A stretch of DNA of 64,000 nt from NCBI GenBank assembly GCA_029204225.1, contig CM055100.1, forward strand, positions 30,952,149-31,016,148, given 5' to 3'. The notes beneath the pieces are model-generated. The model saw only the letters and a program-made list of their open reading frames with translations. It was not told the origin of the DNA and ran no database searches. The position numbers were made by a program, and so were the translations under genes. The DNA comes from Diphasiastrum complanatum (taxonomy: Eukaryota; Streptophyta; Lycopodiopsida; Lycopodiales; Lycopodiaceae). Shown one piece after another: positions 61,538 through 64,000 of the stretch (positions within the stretch are counted from its first letter, which is position 1; each line of letters starts with the position of its first letter).

Positions 61538-61599
61538 AAGGAAGCGGATGGCAGACGCGAACGCACGCGCGTCCACGTCCGATTTTTTCAAATTTTTTT

Positions 61600-62193
61600 T
61601 TCAAAAAAAAATAAAAAAATACAGGCACTTGCCCACACTGTCCCCCATTTTAAAAGCAAAATAAAAGCAATTTATGGCCCTGTTTTTCCCCTGGAATTCA
61701 TTATCACAGGCTGTCTGGCACCCACCTGCCTCCTGTTAAAAAAAAGAAAAACGGTACCAAAAAAATTTGCAAAAAAATTTGCAACAGACCTAACCACTGG
61801 GCCATGCCTCTCATAACTGAGATATTACTAAACAACCATGAACAATGAGCAGTTCATAAATTATTACGAACCTTCATTGGGAACTAAGCTCCAAAAAAGC
61901 GGCAAAGAGAGATCTGAGGGTGGTTTCGAGTGAAGATGATGGTTTGTATGGCAAACATATTACAAGTTTAGGGCTTAGGGTGCATCAGTGACTGTCTCAA
62001 AGAAGTGAATGCTCACCAGAGGATTGGGGAGAGGTGAACGCTCACCAGAAGAGTGACAAGTTGGGCTCGCCAGAAGAGTGATAAGCTCTCAAGACAGGAA
62101 ACCACAAGACCGACACACTACTATGTAGACTTATACGATGAGATCGCCCCCCCCCCGAATGAACTTCAACAGCTTACTAACTACTTATGCAAA
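61600..62193 (+). repeat. Tandem duplication, unit 1
   Basis: About 590 bases duplicated at 62,345-62,944 (offset about 745). Shared landmarks are 'aaaagcaatttatggccct', 'gtctggcacccacct', 'aacggtaccaaaaaaatttg', 'tgggaactaagctccaaaa' and 'accacaagaccgacacact'. Divergence is low to moderate (about 5% by eye). It contains triple short repeats of 'gctcaccaga'. No coding potential seen. Confidence 0.85.
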
Positions 62194-62344
62194 ACCCTTA
62201 TCTGGTAATGGCTGCAATGTCCATACCTCATTTTTTTTCATGGATTCCATCTCCTCATTCATGGCTTGGATCCATTTATCCTTGTTTGGACATTCAATTG
62301 CTTTCTCGAATGTTTGTGGTTCTCCACTAAATCCACAAAACTCT
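62194..62344 (-). pseudogene. Copia pol fragment between tandem units
   Basis: The minus strand encodes 'EPQTFEKAIECPNKDKWIQA', then 'MNEEMESMKKNEVWTLQPLP', the conserved stretch just before the copia RT. About 50 codons without a stop. The wording differs from copia-1 and copia-2, so another copia lineage is the source. It is present only at the junction between the two tandem units. Confidence 0.65.
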
Positions 62345-62944
62345 TCAAAAAAAAATTAAAAAAATACAGGCACCTGCCCACATTGTCTCCCATCCCAAAA
62401 GCAAAATAAAAGCAATTTATGGCCCTTGTTTTTCCGCTGGAATTAATTATCAGAGGGTGTCTGGCACCCACCTACCTCCTCCTGTTAAAAAATAGGAAAA
62501 CGGTACCAAAAAAATTTGCAAATAAATCTGCAACAGACCTAACCACTGGGCCATGCCTCTCATAACTGAAATATTACTAAACAACCTTGACTAATGAGCA
62601 GTTCATAAATTATTACGAACCTTCATTGGGAACTAAGCTCCAAAAAAGCGGCAAAGAAAAATTTGAGGGTGGTTTTGAGTGAAGATGATGGTTTGTATGG
62701 CAAATATATTATTGGCTTAGGGCTTAGGGTGCATTAGTGACTGTCTCAAAGAAGTGAATGCTCACCAGAGAATTGGGGAGAGGTGAACGCTCACCAGAAG
62801 AGTGACAAGTTGGGCTCACCAGAAGAGTGACAAGCTCTCAAGACAGGAAACCACAAGACCGACACACTACTATGTAGACTTATACGATGACATCGGTTTC
62901 CCCCCGGATGAACTTCAACAACTTACTAACTACTTATGCAAAAC
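62345..62944 (+). repeat. Tandem duplication, unit 2
   Basis: Partner of 61,600-62,193. A third, short copy of the last 80 bases ('accacaagacc.a', 'cggtttc.ccccggatgaac', 'ttactaa.tacttatg') lies at 62,963-63,036. Confidence 0.85.
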
Positions 62945-63036
62945 TGTGTCATTCACTACAGAAAACCACAAGACCTATACGGTACTGTGACTCGGTTTCT
63001 CCCCGGATGAACTTCAACAGCTTACTAATTACTTAT

Positions 63037-64000
63037 GGCACTACTTCAACACGCTACAATACGCTGTTGAAATTTTGCGTACCAGCACGGGGGCTCCGAA
63101 ACATCTCCCAATTTTCAGGTCCCGAGCGGACAAAGTGTCCCTGAAGCCCTGTTTAACGTCGAACTTCGGACGGACATTGCGAGCCGACCGTCGGTCGTTT
63201 CCTCGTCCTGTTTGTTCCCACAGGTTCATATCGAGGTTGTTCACTGGCCGAAACAGACGGCACCTGAAACGGATTCTGTTTGGAGAAACAGGGCCGTCGG
63301 ACGGAGAGTTGCAAAACTAGTCCATTTCGCTTGACCTGATTGCGCTTCTCTCCAGTCGAAGGGCCATTTTGACCGAACGATACCCGAATTGAGCCAGGCT
63401 TGATCCCTTGGGTTCGTATCGGGATCACGAACCTGTGGACTGTGTTTCCGGACCATTGATGCATTCTACACAATACCATGGCCTATGTGATGAGATAGAC
63501 TTAGGGTTTGGGGTGGTACGTCACGTGGGCAACTAATCGGAGCATGTCCTGGTAGATGTTCGCCGACACAACGAACGGAAGCAAGAAGCAAAATTTCACG
63601 AGAGCTAGCGAGAGATAATGGGGCGACTACCGGAGCTGCAGCTACGTGCCCTCACGGTCCTCGGACCTGCTCCCTCCCGCCCCAGCTGGCGAGGGCGAGG
63701 AAACGCAGCGGATTGGAATTAACTTCACCGCAGAACAACTGGCCATGGTCCGGGGAAGGGTCCCTCGTCGTCGGGCCAGCCAGTAGGTCTTCTGGTTCCC
63801 TGTAGTGAATGGCATAGTTATGATGACCATCCACTCTTCTGGTGACCATTCACTCCCTGTGGTGAATGGCACGGTTCTGACGACCATTCATCACTGTTAG
63901 CAGCAGTTGTTTTCATCATGCTACGGAATCGGGGACACACACCACACAAACACCTCAAAACGCGCTAAAATATTGGCCTTTTGTTTGGTTTAGGGTTTGG
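63037..64000. other. GC-richer non-coding end of the window
   Basis: No recognisable gene. Short repeats of 'gtgaatggca..gtt.tgacgaccat' occur at 63,806-63,893. Frames on both strands are short and lack known motifs. Confidence 0.4.

Overview
This is nuclear DNA of a land plant with a large, repeat-rich genome. The evidence is three exons of a plant MO25/CAB39-like gene with very long introns, LTR retrotransposons primed by initiator tRNA-Met, chromodomain-bearing Ty3/gypsy elements, and long (CT)n microsatellites. A fern, lycophyte, gymnosperm or other large-genome plant would fit, but the sequence alone does not settle which. Nearly all recognisable coding sequence belongs to transposable elements, most of them broken.

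Layout. 0.1-3.2 kb and 11.6-12.7 kb hold copies, in opposite orientation, of an unrecognised repeat with a short conserved reading frame. 3.2-4.3 kb is an LTR with a primer-binding site, and 4.4-7.3 kb is a decayed gag-protease region (minus strand). 7.6-11.3 kb is a 5'-truncated Ty1/copia element (copia-1, minus) with a (GA)65 array inside its LTR. 14.2-17.0 kb is a decayed LTR-element remnant with a gag fragment. 17.15-17.5 kb (minus) is an unrecognised open frame. 17.9-19.2 kb is a copia pseudogene (plus).

The host gene starts at 21,598 (exon 1). Exons 2 and 3 lie at 32,526-32,690 and 32,834-32,952. The 10.8-kb first intron is filled by two LINE-derived pieces bounded by (CT)n arrays (22.0-25.3 kb, minus) and by a second copia of the same family (copia-2, 25.3-30.4 kb, minus), which carries a piece of gypsy 3' end in its reverse transcriptase. 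No further MO25 exon is visible to the right edge. Either the next intron exceeds 31 kb or the gene is truncated.

33.8-34.3 kb is the C-terminal end of a hAT transposase. 35.6-39.5 kb is a broken LINE (plus). 39.55-58.3 kb is a nest: an old gypsy copy (family A, plus) was invaded by three other gypsy elements, each with its own LTR pair and 5-bp target-site duplication. They are a young family-A element with two identical LTRs and an unbroken 1,509-codon gag-pol-chromodomain frame (39,553-45,844, minus), an RT-deleted family-B element (46,189-51,705, minus), and a B-related element with other deletions (52,761-57,860, plus). 58.4-60.6 kb is a decayed, intron-containing hAT transposase gene (minus). 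61.6-63.0 kb is a 745-bp tandem duplication.

The most interesting points are the apparently intact young gypsy element and the antisense frame in its leader whose N-terminus resembles the histone H3 tail, the complementary deletions in the two B elements, and a LINE lineage bounded by (CT)n arrays, including an ORF1-only derivative.
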